This document shows, piece after piece, positions 8,420-15,766 of a DNA stretch of 34,487 bases. A program made the position numbers and the translations under genes. This DNA is from CAJPST01 sp041795785. GTDB taxonomy: Bacteria > Pseudomonadota > Gammaproteobacteria > Enterobacterales > Pasteurellaceae. The stretch covers positions 1-34,487 of the forward strand of contig JBHBXR010000074.1 of assembly GCA_041795785.1 (NCBI GenBank), given 5' to 3'. The first letter of the stretch is position 1, and every line of letters begins with the position of its first letter. The notes beneath the pieces are model-generated. The model worked only from the letters and a program-made list of their open reading frames with translations, had not been told where the DNA came from and ran no database searches.

Positions 8420-9653
8420 TCAATACAATATTCTCTTAATCGATGATGATCCGGATATTTTGGAATCCTATCAGGATTTGTTGGAACAGGAAGGTTATTC
8501 CGTTTTCTGTGTTTCCGAACCGCTTAACATCGTTGAACAAATACCTGACGATTGGAACGGTGTGGTGATCTGCGACGTATTGCTGCCTGCTATATCGGGA
8601 TTGGACATTTTAGAGAATATTATTCAGACCGACAATCAACTCCCCGTAATTATGATCACCGGACACGGCGATGTGCCGATGGCGGTAGAAGCCGTCAAAA
8701 AAGGAGCGATGAATTTTTTGGAAAAACCGATAACTCCTGAAAAACTGTTAACCCAAGTCGGTCAAGCATTGACGAAAAGAACCGCTGTAATTGAAAACCG
8801 TCAATGGCAACGGCAAAAATTGAATGAAATTTTTATCGGCAATAGCGATTGGATTTGTTCTTTACGCAATCGGTTACAGAAACTCGCCGACTCCAATCTT
8901 CCCGTTTTCCTCTGGGGAGAAATCGGCACCGGTCGTCATTTGGCCGCCACCTATCTGCATAAACTGAGTAAGCGCAATCAGGCGCCTTTCGTTACTTATG
9001 AATGCTCGGAAAACGGCAATTCGCCGATTGAGCATTTCATCAAACAAACCGACGGCGGCACCTTAGTGCTTAAAAATATTCACAATCTTTCCGCCATCGA
9101 ACAACAACATCTGATCAATCTGTTACATAACGACGAAAACAAATTCCGCCTGATTATCATCAGTGATATTTCGTTGCCTGAGTTAATCCGCCGCCAGCTC
9201 AGCAGCTCGGAACTGTATTATTTATTTATCTACACGCAAATAGAGATGCTACCGCTGAATAAACACAGCAGCGATATCGCCGATATATTTATCCATTATG
9301 TACAAAAAACCTGCATGAGATTACATAAAGAAAACATTCATCCGGATAAAAAATTTATCCATAACTTATTGAATAAAGAATGGAAAGGCAATGTCACCGA
9401 GTTGGTAGGTTTTGCCGAACTGTATGCCATCGGCTTAGCTTCTTCCGTTCCGACAACGCCGCCGCTGAATACGGAATCCGTCAACCCGCTGGACGAACAG
9501 ATTTCCAAATATGAAAAACAGATTATTGAAGATGCCTTGGCACTTCACCAAGGCAAAGTCAATGAAGCGGCGGCTTATCTCAATATCCCGCGTAAAAAAT
9601 TATATCTACGCATGAAAAAATACGGTTTGGATAAAAAGAGTTATAAATTCTAA
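8409..9653 (+). CDS. pgtA: PgtA-like response regulator, NtrC family with degenerate AAA domain
   Basis: This 414-residue response regulator has a receiver domain (about residues 6-120) with acidic residues 12-14, phosphoacceptor Asp56, Thr84 and Lys106. A shortened AAA+ module follows at about 140-330, then a Fis-type helix-turn-helix at the end (GKVNEAAAYLNIPRKKLYLR). The AAA+ part is degenerate. Walker A reads GEIGTGRH with Arg in place of the key Lys, the GAFTGA segment that contacts sigma-54 is missing, and Walker B reads LVLKN instead of LFLDE. It therefore probably works with sigma-70, as proposed for other GAFTGA-less members such as TyrR. The start ATG at 8409 lies inside pgtB and is preceded by AAGG. 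The probable targets are the divergent importer operon and its own operon. Confidence 0.85.
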   Translation: MLSDQYNILLIDDDPDILESYQDLLEQEGYSVFCVSEPLNIVEQIPDDWNGVVICDVLLPAISGLDILENIIQTDNQLPVIMITGHGDVPMAVEAVKKGAMNFLEKPITPEKLLTQVGQALTKRTAVIENRQWQRQKLNEIFIGNSDWICSLRNRLQKLADSNLPVFLWGEIGTGRHLAATYLHKLSKRNQAPFVTYECSENGNSPIEHFIKQTDGGTLVLKNIHNLSAIEQQHLINLLHNDENKFRLIIISDISLPELIRRQLSSSELYYLFIYTQIEMLPLNKHSSDIADIFIHYVQKTCMRLHKENIHPDKKFIHNLLNKEWKGNVTELVGFAELYAIGLASSVPTTPPLNTESVNPLDEQISKYEKQIIEDALALHQGKVNEAAAYLNIPRKKLYLRMKKYGLDKKSYKF

Positions 9654-9656
9654 TGT

Positions 9657-9684
9657 CAGCTGCGGGTTATTTTACCCGCAGCTG
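9657..9684. terminator. Perfect 11-bp hairpin after pgtA
   Basis: Perfectly complementary arms of 11 bases, CAGCTGCGGGT and ACCCGCAGCTG, enclose a six-base AT loop, three bases after the pgtA stop. No T-run follows on the plus strand, so it may act as an RNA-stabilising end or a weak bidirectional terminator between the convergent pgtA and macB. A smaller hairpin with CCCC and GGGG arms lies at about 9695-9707. Confidence 0.6.
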
Positions 9685-9762
9685 AAAACCGCTTCCCCAA
9701 TACGGGGTTTATCACACCGGTTCCCGCTTAAAGTGCGGTCAAAAAAAGCATCGTTTTTTTAA

Positions 9763-11709
9763 TCATTCCCTTGATAACGCATCTACCGGTTTTAAGCGCG
9801 CCGCGTTGCGGGCGGGAAAATAGCCGAAAATGATACCAATCAATGATGAACATAAAAATGCAATAAAAAATGATGAAAAAGTAAATTGCATTTTGATGCT
9901 GTCGGTCAATAACGAGAAAACCGAGCCGAACAACAAGGATAACAACACGCCGATAACTCCGCCGATCAAACTGACCGCTGCGGATTCGATCAGAAACTGA
10001 TGCAATATATCTTTTTCCTTTGCGCCCACCGCGATGCGAATGCCGATTTCTTTGGTTCGTTCAATCACCGAAACCAACATGATATTCATTACTCCAATGC
10101 CGCCGACCACCAGTGAAATAAAAGCGATTGAAGAGATCATCAAAGTCAATGCCTGCGTCGTTCGGTTAAGTGACTGTAAAAATTTACTGCTGCTGAAAGT
10201 AAAAAAATCTTTTCTGCCGTGTTTGGCGGTTAACAGATCCACAATCGCACCGTCTGCGAACGTCGGCGAAATATTTTCTTTCAACTGCACGGTAATTTGT
10301 TGGAAATAGGACTGATTGCGCAAACGTGCCGCCATCGTATTATACGGCAACCAAATTGTAGCGCGCTGTCCTTCCGTAACTTGAGAAGAGGCTTCTACTA
10401 CGCCGATAATCGAAATAGGCACATCACCGATAAAAACCGTTTTACCTTCCGCCGCTTCCGCACCGAAAATCACTTCCCGCGATTTTTTATCAATCACACC
10501 AACCGCCTGACTGGTTTCCGTATCCTGTCGGTTAAACACCCGACCGCTCAGCAATTTATAATTCCTTAGCATAAAGAAATCCTGACTGACGCCGTTTACC
10601 GTCGCATTAACGGTTTTATTTAAAAAACGCACGGACAATTCCAACGCCAAATTCGGGGTAGCGCCCTTCACATAAGGTTGTTGGCGCAACAAGTTCACGT
10701 CGCCGGCGTTTAACGTTTGAATCCTATAAGCTTCCGTATCGCCCCAGTTTTTACCGGGGAAAATATCTATCGTATTACTGCCTAAGGAACTGAATTCATT
10801 CAAAACTTTATTCTTCGTTCCCTCTCCTAGCGCTACTACGCACACAACAGCGGCAATGCCGATAATAATCCCCAACATCGTCAAAAAGGTTCTGATTTTA
10901 TGAGCGCGCATCATACTGAATGCCATTATAAAGGATTCGTTATAACGACGCAGTGACGCAAACCAACTCTTCACCTTTTGCTTTTTCCTTTCTATTTCAA
11001 CGTGTTGTTTAGCCTGAATAGCGGAACCGCTGTCGGCAATAATTTCACCGTCTTTGATGTTGATAATTCTGTCTGCATTCTGCGCAATATTCATATCATG
11101 CGTAATCAGAATAATCGTATGCCCTTGACGGTTCAACTCTTTCAGCACATTCAATACTTCCTGACTGCTTTGGCTGTCCAACGCTCCCGTCGGTTCATCG
11201 GCTAAAATGATTTCACCGCCGTTCATTAAAGCGCGGGCGATACTGACCCGTTGCTGCTGCCCGCCGGAAAGCTGCGAGGGTTTATTTTCCAGTTGTTTCT
11301 CCAACCCCAAACGGCACAGCAGTTCTTTCGCCCGCTCGGTTCTTCTGCCTTTATCCGCCGCCGAATAAATTGCAGGAATTTCCACATTTCCTACCGCACT
11401 TAGATGCGGCAACAGATGATAACGCTGAAAAACAAAGCCGAAATGATGGCAGCGCAGCTCCGCCAATTCTTCACCCGATAAAGAGGCAATATTACGACCG
11501 CGAAACAGATATTCACCGCCGTCCGCCGTATCCAGCACGCCCAGAATATTCATCAATGTCGATTTACCGGAACCGGAAGCACCTACAATGGCGATCATTT
11601 CTCCCGCATAAATTTGTAAATTAACGGATTTCAACACTGTTGTTTCCGTGTTGCCGTTGCGATAGCGGCGCGCGATATTTTTCAATTCGATTAACGGCTG
11701 TCTCATCAT
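9763..11709 (-). CDS. macB: MacB-type efflux ATPase/permease
   Basis: This is the inner-membrane component of the MacAB tripartite pump, which uses ATP to drive export through a TolC-type channel. It is 648 residues, the usual MacB length. The N-terminal ABC domain has Walker A GASGSGKST, signature LSGGQQQRVSIARAL, Walker B IILADEPTGALD and H-loop THD. A first membrane helix near residue 275 is followed by a large periplasmic domain. Three C-terminal FtsX-type helices include the GVMNIMLVSVIERTKEIGIR segment typical of the family. The start overlaps the macA stop by four bases. Exported substrates of MacAB in other bacteria include macrolides, haem precursors and peptides; the one used here cannot be read from sequence. 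No TolC gene is in the window. Confidence 0.95.
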   Translation of the reverse strand: MMRQPLIELKNIARRYRNGNTETTVLKSVNLQIYAGEMIAIVGASGSGKSTLMNILGVLDTADGGEYLFRGRNIASLSGEELAELRCHHFGFVFQRYHLLPHLSAVGNVEIPAIYSAADKGRRTERAKELLCRLGLEKQLENKPSQLSGGQQQRVSIARALMNGGEIILADEPTGALDSQSSQEVLNVLKELNRQGHTIILITHDMNIAQNADRIINIKDGEIIADSGSAIQAKQHVEIERKKQKVKSWFASLRRYNESFIMAFSMMRAHKIRTFLTMLGIIIGIAAVVCVVALGEGTKNKVLNEFSSLGSNTIDIFPGKNWGDTEAYRIQTLNAGDVNLLRQQPYVKGATPNLALELSVRFLNKTVNATVNGVSQDFFMLRNYKLLSGRVFNRQDTETSQAVGVIDKKSREVIFGAEAAEGKTVFIGDVPISIIGVVEASSQVTEGQRATIWLPYNTMAARLRNQSYFQQITVQLKENISPTFADGAIVDLLTAKHGRKDFFTFSSSKFLQSLNRTTQALTLMISSIAFISLVVGGIGVMNIMLVSVIERTKEIGIRIAVGAKEKDILHQFLIESAAVSLIGGVIGVLLSLLFGSVFSLLTDSIKMQFTFSSFFIAFLCSSLIGIIFGYFPARNAARLKPVDALSRE

Positions 11710-12860
11710 AATCCTATGCTATAAATTTCAGCATCATTGGATGCGGACGTTACACCGACGGACAACACGACTTCATCGCCTTCCGCCAACCCTTCGAGAA
11801 TTTCTACTTTCGCTTCGTCTTTCAGCCCGATTTTTACCGCCACTTGTTCTTTTTCGCCGTTTGCACGCAGCACAGTGACATGATACTGATCCTGCGCAAT
11901 CATTCTGCCCAATGCCGACAAAGGAATCGTCAATACGTTCTCGCGTTTATCCAATATGATCGTCACCGCGGCAGTCATCGAAATACGCAATTTTCGCTGC
12001 GGGTTCGGCACTTTGAAAGTCGCATAATAATAAATCGCATTGTTTGCGCTCTCCGTCACATCGGTAATATGAACGGGCGCCAGCTTGACCGCATCAAGCT
12101 GTCCGTGAAATTGATACCCCGGTTCCCCCAATAACGTAAACACTACCGGCGCACCGGCTTGTATATGAATAACATCCGCTTCCGACACCTTTGCATTGAC
12201 TTTCATCGTATCAATATCGGCCAGTTTCATCAGCACCGGCACTTGTTGGGTCGTCGCCAATGTCTGCCCGCTTTGGGCGAAGACGGAAATCACCGTGGCA
12301 TCAAGAGGAGAACGGATTTCCGTATAACCCAATTCTGTTTCGGCTTTTTCCACTTTGATTCTTGCGCTATCCAAATTGCTCTGCGCAATGCGAATTTCCG
12401 CCTTGGCAACGTCCAATCTGCTCTTTGCCTCTTCCGTCTCCTTTTTGGTCGTGGCATGAGTTTGCATCAAACGTTGATGGCGTTCCCAATCCGCTTGAAG
12501 TTGTTTGAGATTAATGCGTCTTGCTTCCAAATTGGCTTCCGCATTTTCCAACTCGGCTTTTGCCAGTTTTAATTCCGTTTCCGCCAAACGCGGATCGATG
12601 ATCGCTAACAAGTCGCCTTTTTTAACCCGCTGCCCTTCCTGTACTAAAATGCTCTTGATTTGCCCGGACACCTGCGCACCGATATCCACTTGTTCCGCCG
12701 CCTGTAACGCCCCGCTGGCAAGCACGGTTTTCTGTACATCACCTTTCACGACGGAAAACGTAATCTCCGTAGAATGTTCTTCCTCACCGAAATAATAAAA
12801 AAACAATATCCCGACCGATAAAATAATCAATCCGTATTTTATATATTTCTTAATTTTCAA
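11706..12860 (-). CDS. macA: MacA-type periplasmic adaptor
   Basis: This membrane-fusion protein of 384 residues links MacB to an outer-membrane channel. It has a single N-terminal membrane anchor (about residues 8-24). A lipoyl-type half around VDIGAQVSGQI and a long alpha-helical hairpin (about 95-185, rich in Ala, Glu, Lys) come next. Beta-barrel and membrane-proximal domains complete the chain. The first codon is TTG at 12860, with GGAG seven bases upstream. No ATG occurs at a sensible position, so the TTG start is accepted. It overlaps macB by ATGA, indicating co-translation. A strong terminator (12945-12994) separates it from the upstream mipA/ompV gene on the same strand, so macAB should have its own promoter within 12861-12950. 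Confidence 0.94.
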   Translation of the reverse strand: MKIKKYIKYGLIILSVGILFFYYFGEEEHSTEITFSVVKGDVQKTVLASGALQAAEQVDIGAQVSGQIKSILVQEGQRVKKGDLLAIIDPRLAETELKLAKAELENAEANLEARRINLKQLQADWERHQRLMQTHATTKKETEEAKSRLDVAKAEIRIAQSNLDSARIKVEKAETELGYTEIRSPLDATVISVFAQSGQTLATTQQVPVLMKLADIDTMKVNAKVSEADVIHIQAGAPVVFTLLGEPGYQFHGQLDAVKLAPVHITDVTESANNAIYYYATFKVPNPQRKLRISMTAAVTIILDKRENVLTIPLSALGRMIAQDQYHVTVLRANGEKEQVAVKIGLKDEAKVEILEGLAEGDEVVLSVGVTSASNDAEIYSIGL

Positions 12861-12944
12861 AACAATCTCCTTATTGCCAAATCAAATAAACCGCTTATAA
12901 GAATTTAATAAACAATATTGAGCAATATTATTTTAATACCATAT

Positions 12945-12994
12945 AAAAACGGGGGAATTAATAAAAACTTCTTTCTAAGATTTATTAATTCCCC
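12945..12994 (-). terminator. Rho-independent terminator of the mipA/ompV gene
   Basis: Perfect 14-base arms lie at 12952-12965 and 12981-12994 (GGGGAATTAATAAA and its complement) with a 15-base loop. Read on the minus strand, the stem is followed by CGTTTTTAT, a proper T-run. It ends transcription of the outer-membrane protein gene before macA. Confidence 0.85.
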
Positions 12995-13008
12995 TTAAGC
13001 GTCAGTGA

Positions 13009-13785
13009 TTAAAATATAAAATAAAGACTAAGTGATGAAGTAAGTTGCGAATCCCGCTTAATAATAGGCGATTGTTTAATTTCTTTAGAATATTTATCCC
13101 AACCTACAGTCAGCCCCATACCGAAATTATCCGTAAACGCATAATCCGTATTAATACCGACATGGGTGGCATAAGCTTCTTTAGGTTTATAAACCGCGGT
13201 GAGCTTTCCGCCTAATTCCGATTTTTTAATCCCGAAGTAATAATCCGTATATTTGGACGAATAATAACTTGAGCCGATATAAGGCGTAACAGTCCAATCT
13301 TTCGTCACTTCAAAAGACTTCGCCAACGTCACATTGCTGCTTGCACCGTGCTTTCCGCTCTTTCCTTCCATAGAAATAAAGGTGTCCTTCCAGCCGAATA
13401 AACCGTTCAAGTTATAATCCAATCCCCAACCGAAAGCAAATTGGGTTTTTCGCTCTTGAATACTTTGATAACCGGATAATAAATCTTTTCCCTTAATCGG
13501 AAACCCGTCAAACGGATTAACAAAAAGCGATACGCTGAAATTATCGGTAAAAGGTTGTTCATAGCCGATTTCACTAATTCCCGCCGCACCTCGCATATAA
13601 AAATTACCAAACGAAAGATCAAGTGCCAAAAAAGGACTTGTCATTGTTTTATGCTTAGAATAATAGATGCTGTGTTCAAAATTTGCACCCACTCCTAATT
13701 CCGCTCCATTGGCTCCGTTTGTCAAAGCGACAAACGGAAAACCGACTAAGCAATATTTTAGTAATTTATATTTGTTATATTTCAT
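13009..13785 (-). CDS. MipA/OmpV family outer-membrane protein
   Basis: This is a probable outer-membrane beta-barrel of 258 residues. The signal peptide ends after NGANGA, before ELGVGANF. The body alternates polar and aromatic residues, as barrel strands do, and ends in Phe (SLYFIF), the usual assembly signal. The segment YTDYYFGIKKSE matches the YYFGV-type core of MipA/OmpV proteins. MipA of E. coli links murein hydrolase and synthase; OmpV-like proteins are general porin-like barrels, and the specific role here is unknown. The start has GGAG at good spacing. It lies upstream of macAB on the same strand but is separated from it by a strong terminator. Confidence 0.8.
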   Translation of the reverse strand: MKYNKYKLLKYCLVGFPFVALTNGANGAELGVGANFEHSIYYSKHKTMTSPFLALDLSFGNFYMRGAAGISEIGYEQPFTDNFSVSLFVNPFDGFPIKGKDLLSGYQSIQERKTQFAFGWGLDYNLNGLFGWKDTFISMEGKSGKHGASSNVTLAKSFEVTKDWTVTPYIGSSYYSSKYTDYYFGIKKSELGGKLTAVYKPKEAYATHVGINTDYAFTDNFGMGLTVGWDKYSKEIKQSPIIKRDSQLTSSLSLYFIF

Positions 13786-14159
13786 ATTTGTCTCCTTTAA
13801 TAAAAGCGGAATAATTTTGCTATTTAATAACTAATAAAATCAATATTAAACTGGTCGGATCTCAACATGCAAATCGTTTGCTTTACAAAAAAATAATTAA
13901 TTAAAAACAAAACGGGAACAAATTTGAACAATAAACAAACAAATTTTTAACAAGTTGGTTTGCGATGAGAAATAACTTACCCTAAAAAATCGTGTCTTTT
14001 CGCCCTATTTAATTCAATAAAGAGAAACTTCAAATGAAATTTGCTGATTAAAAGATATAAAGTGCAGTTAATTTTTCACTTGTTTTACGGGTTAAAAAAA
14101 CACCGCGAAAAATCACCGCACTTTATTTAAGAACGGAAAAAACAGGTTTGGGTGAAAGA
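13786..14159. promoter_or_regulatory. Intergenic region upstream of mipA/ompV
   Basis: This gene-free region of 374 bases is very AT-rich. It must contain the promoter of the mipA/ompV gene on its left side. On its right side it holds the USS-containing dyad (14057-14126) that follows the aldehyde dehydrogenase gene. No convincing small gene or repeat array was found. Runs of CAAATTT-like elements around 13915-13950 are noted but not interpreted. Confidence 0.5.
14057..14126. terminator. Long imperfect dyad built around an uptake sequence
   Basis: The arms at 14057-14077 (ATAAAGTGCAGTTAA and on) and 14107-14126 (the near complement, containing ACCGCACTT at 14115-14123) match over about 20 bases with few mismatches. 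The right arm is a perfect uptake sequence and the left arm is a one-mismatch copy. Paired inverted uptake sequences commonly serve as terminators in Pasteurellaceae. This one lies just beyond the stop of the minus-strand dehydrogenase gene. Confidence 0.6.
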
Positions 14160-15605
14160 TCATTCAACCCGCATACACAAATATTTGATTTCCATAAATT
14201 CATCCAATCCGTGACGGGAACCTTCACGCCCCAAACCGGATTGTTTCACCCCGCCGAAAGGGGCGATTTCAGTTGAGATGATGCCTTCGTTAATACCGAC
14301 CAATCCCGTTTCCAACGCTTCACTGACTCGCCAGATGCGGCTGAGATCCTGCGTATATAAATATGCCGCCAAACCGAACTCGCTGTCATTGGCAAGAGCG
14401 ATGCCTTCTTGCTCCGTTGCAAACGGAATCAATGCGGCGAGAGGAGCGAAGGTTTCTTCATGGCATACCAACATATCTTGGCTGACATTTTCCAAAATCG
14501 TCGGTTCAAAAAACGTACCGCTCAACGAATGACGTTTACCGCCTAAAGTAACTTTGGCGCCTTTATTCAACGCATCGGCAATATGACTTTCTATTTTGCG
14601 CACAGCGTTTTCATTAATCAGCGGCCCGATATCCGCCGTCGGTTGGGTAAAATTCCCCACGGAAAACGACCGCACTTTTTCCGTCAATCGATCGGCAAAG
14701 GCGCGATAAATGCCTTTTTGCACATAAATCCGGTTGGTACATACACAGGTTTGTCCCGAATTACGGAATTTTGAAGCAATCACCGCGTCCACCGCCACAT
14801 CCAAATCCGCATCGTCAAATACTAAGGAAGGTGCATTGCCGCCTAATTCAAGACTGAGCTTTTTCACCGTATCCGCACATTGCGCCATCAGAATTTTGCC
14901 CACCTTCGTCGAACCGGTAAAAGTCAATTTGCGTACATCTTCACTGGCTGTCAGCACTTGTCCCACCTCTTCGGCGCGAGCGGTCGGAATCACATTAAAT
15001 ACGCCTTTCGGGATTCCCGCTTGTCCCGCCAGTTCGGCTAAAGCAAGGGCGGATAACGGGGTTTCCGGCGCCGGTTTGATAATAATGCTACATCCGGAAG
15101 CCAATGCCGGTGCAGCTTTGCGCGCGATCATCGCATTCGGGAAATTCCACGGCGTAATCGCCGCTACCACGCCTACCGGTTGTTTAATCACCAACAAGCG
15201 ACGGTTTTCCTTATCCTGCGGAATAATTTCGCCGTAAGCCCGTTTCGCTTCTTCGGCAAACCATTCGATAAAACTTGCGCCGTAAGCAATCTCACCGCGA
15301 CTTTCTTTTAACGGCTTGCCTTGTTCCAAACTCAACAAATACGCCAGTTCTTCCTGATTTTTCATAATCAAACCGAACCATTTCTGCAAAATTTTCGACC
15401 GCTCTTTTGCCGTTTTTCGTTTCCATTCCGCCTGCGCGGTTTTAGCCGCCTGAATTGCCGCTTCCGTTTCCGCCCGACCGCAACAACTGACGTTGGCGAT
15501 CAACTCATCGTTGGCGGGATTCGTCACTGCAAAAGTGCGGTCGGTTTTCGTTAAGAATTCACCGTTGATGTACGCGCCGGTACGCAATAAAGTAAAATGC
15601 TGCAT
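14160..15605 (-). CDS. gabD: NAD(P)+-dependent succinate-semialdehyde dehydrogenase
   Basis: This cytoplasmic enzyme oxidises succinate semialdehyde to succinate. It has 481 residues, as expected for GabD. Family features are visible: the fold around AITPWNFPNAM, cofactor-binding FTGSTKVGK, ELGGNAPSLVFDDADLD with the general-base Glu, and the catalytic Cys in FRNSGQTCVCTNR. The C-terminal part contains EIAPFGGVKQSGLGREGS and ends EIKYLCMRV, very close to E. coli GabD. Several in-frame starts exist. The second of two adjacent ATGs (15605) is chosen because AGGAG lies six bases upstream of it. The gene is divergent from the succinyl-adduct lyase operon, with 161 bases between them. No gabT or other GABA gene is present, so the source of its substrate is unknown. 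Confidence 0.9.
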   Translation of the reverse strand: MQHFTLLRTGAYINGEFLTKTDRTFAVTNPANDELIANVSCCGRAETEAAIQAAKTAQAEWKRKTAKERSKILQKWFGLIMKNQEELAYLLSLEQGKPLKESRGEIAYGASFIEWFAEEAKRAYGEIIPQDKENRRLLVIKQPVGVVAAITPWNFPNAMIARKAAPALASGCSIIIKPAPETPLSALALAELAGQAGIPKGVFNVIPTARAEEVGQVLTASEDVRKLTFTGSTKVGKILMAQCADTVKKLSLELGGNAPSLVFDDADLDVAVDAVIASKFRNSGQTCVCTNRIYVQKGIYRAFADRLTEKVRSFSVGNFTQPTADIGPLINENAVRKIESHIADALNKGAKVTLGGKRHSLSGTFFEPTILENVSQDMLVCHEETFAPLAALIPFATEQEGIALANDSEFGLAAYLYTQDLSRIWRVSEALETGLVGINEGIISTEIAPFGGVKQSGLGREGSRHGLDEFMEIKYLCMRVE

Positions 15606-15766
15606 CATGTTCTCCTTTATCCATAACACAATATAATCAAACACCTCCATCCTATCACAACTATATATTTTTCCGTTATATGAAAGATAAAAATGTTATT
15701 GGTCGTCTTTCGGCGGAATAAATAAAATCTTCGCACAACAGATTCCAAGAGTTATTCGGAGCGAAA
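15606..15766. promoter_or_regulatory. Divergent promoter region, gabD and the lyase operon
   Basis: This short AT-rich region lies between two divergently transcribed units and must carry promoters for both. TATAAT-like stretches occur near 15627-15635 and 15675-15690, but no pair of boxes with good spacing could be fixed. No local regulator gene accompanies the operon. Confidence 0.5.

Noticed and set aside
9730..9762. The A-run, GCATCG, T-run structure before macB as a strong terminator
   Set aside because: The stem is only A:T pairs and overlaps an uptake sequence; it may help end transcription but cannot be asserted.
12159..12572. A 137-codon plus-strand frame inside macA
   Set aside because: It is antisense shadow of macA, with His/Arg-rich unlikely composition.
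13905..13960. A PhoP-type direct repeat (TGTTTA pairs) upstream of the mipA/ompV gene
   Set aside because: TTGTTTG and TTTATTG elements are present but spacing and sequence do not fit the PhoP box in this AT-rich region.
14734..15237. A 167-codon plus-strand frame inside the dehydrogenase gene
   Set aside because: It is antisense to a well-conserved GabD sequence and has no supporting start signals.
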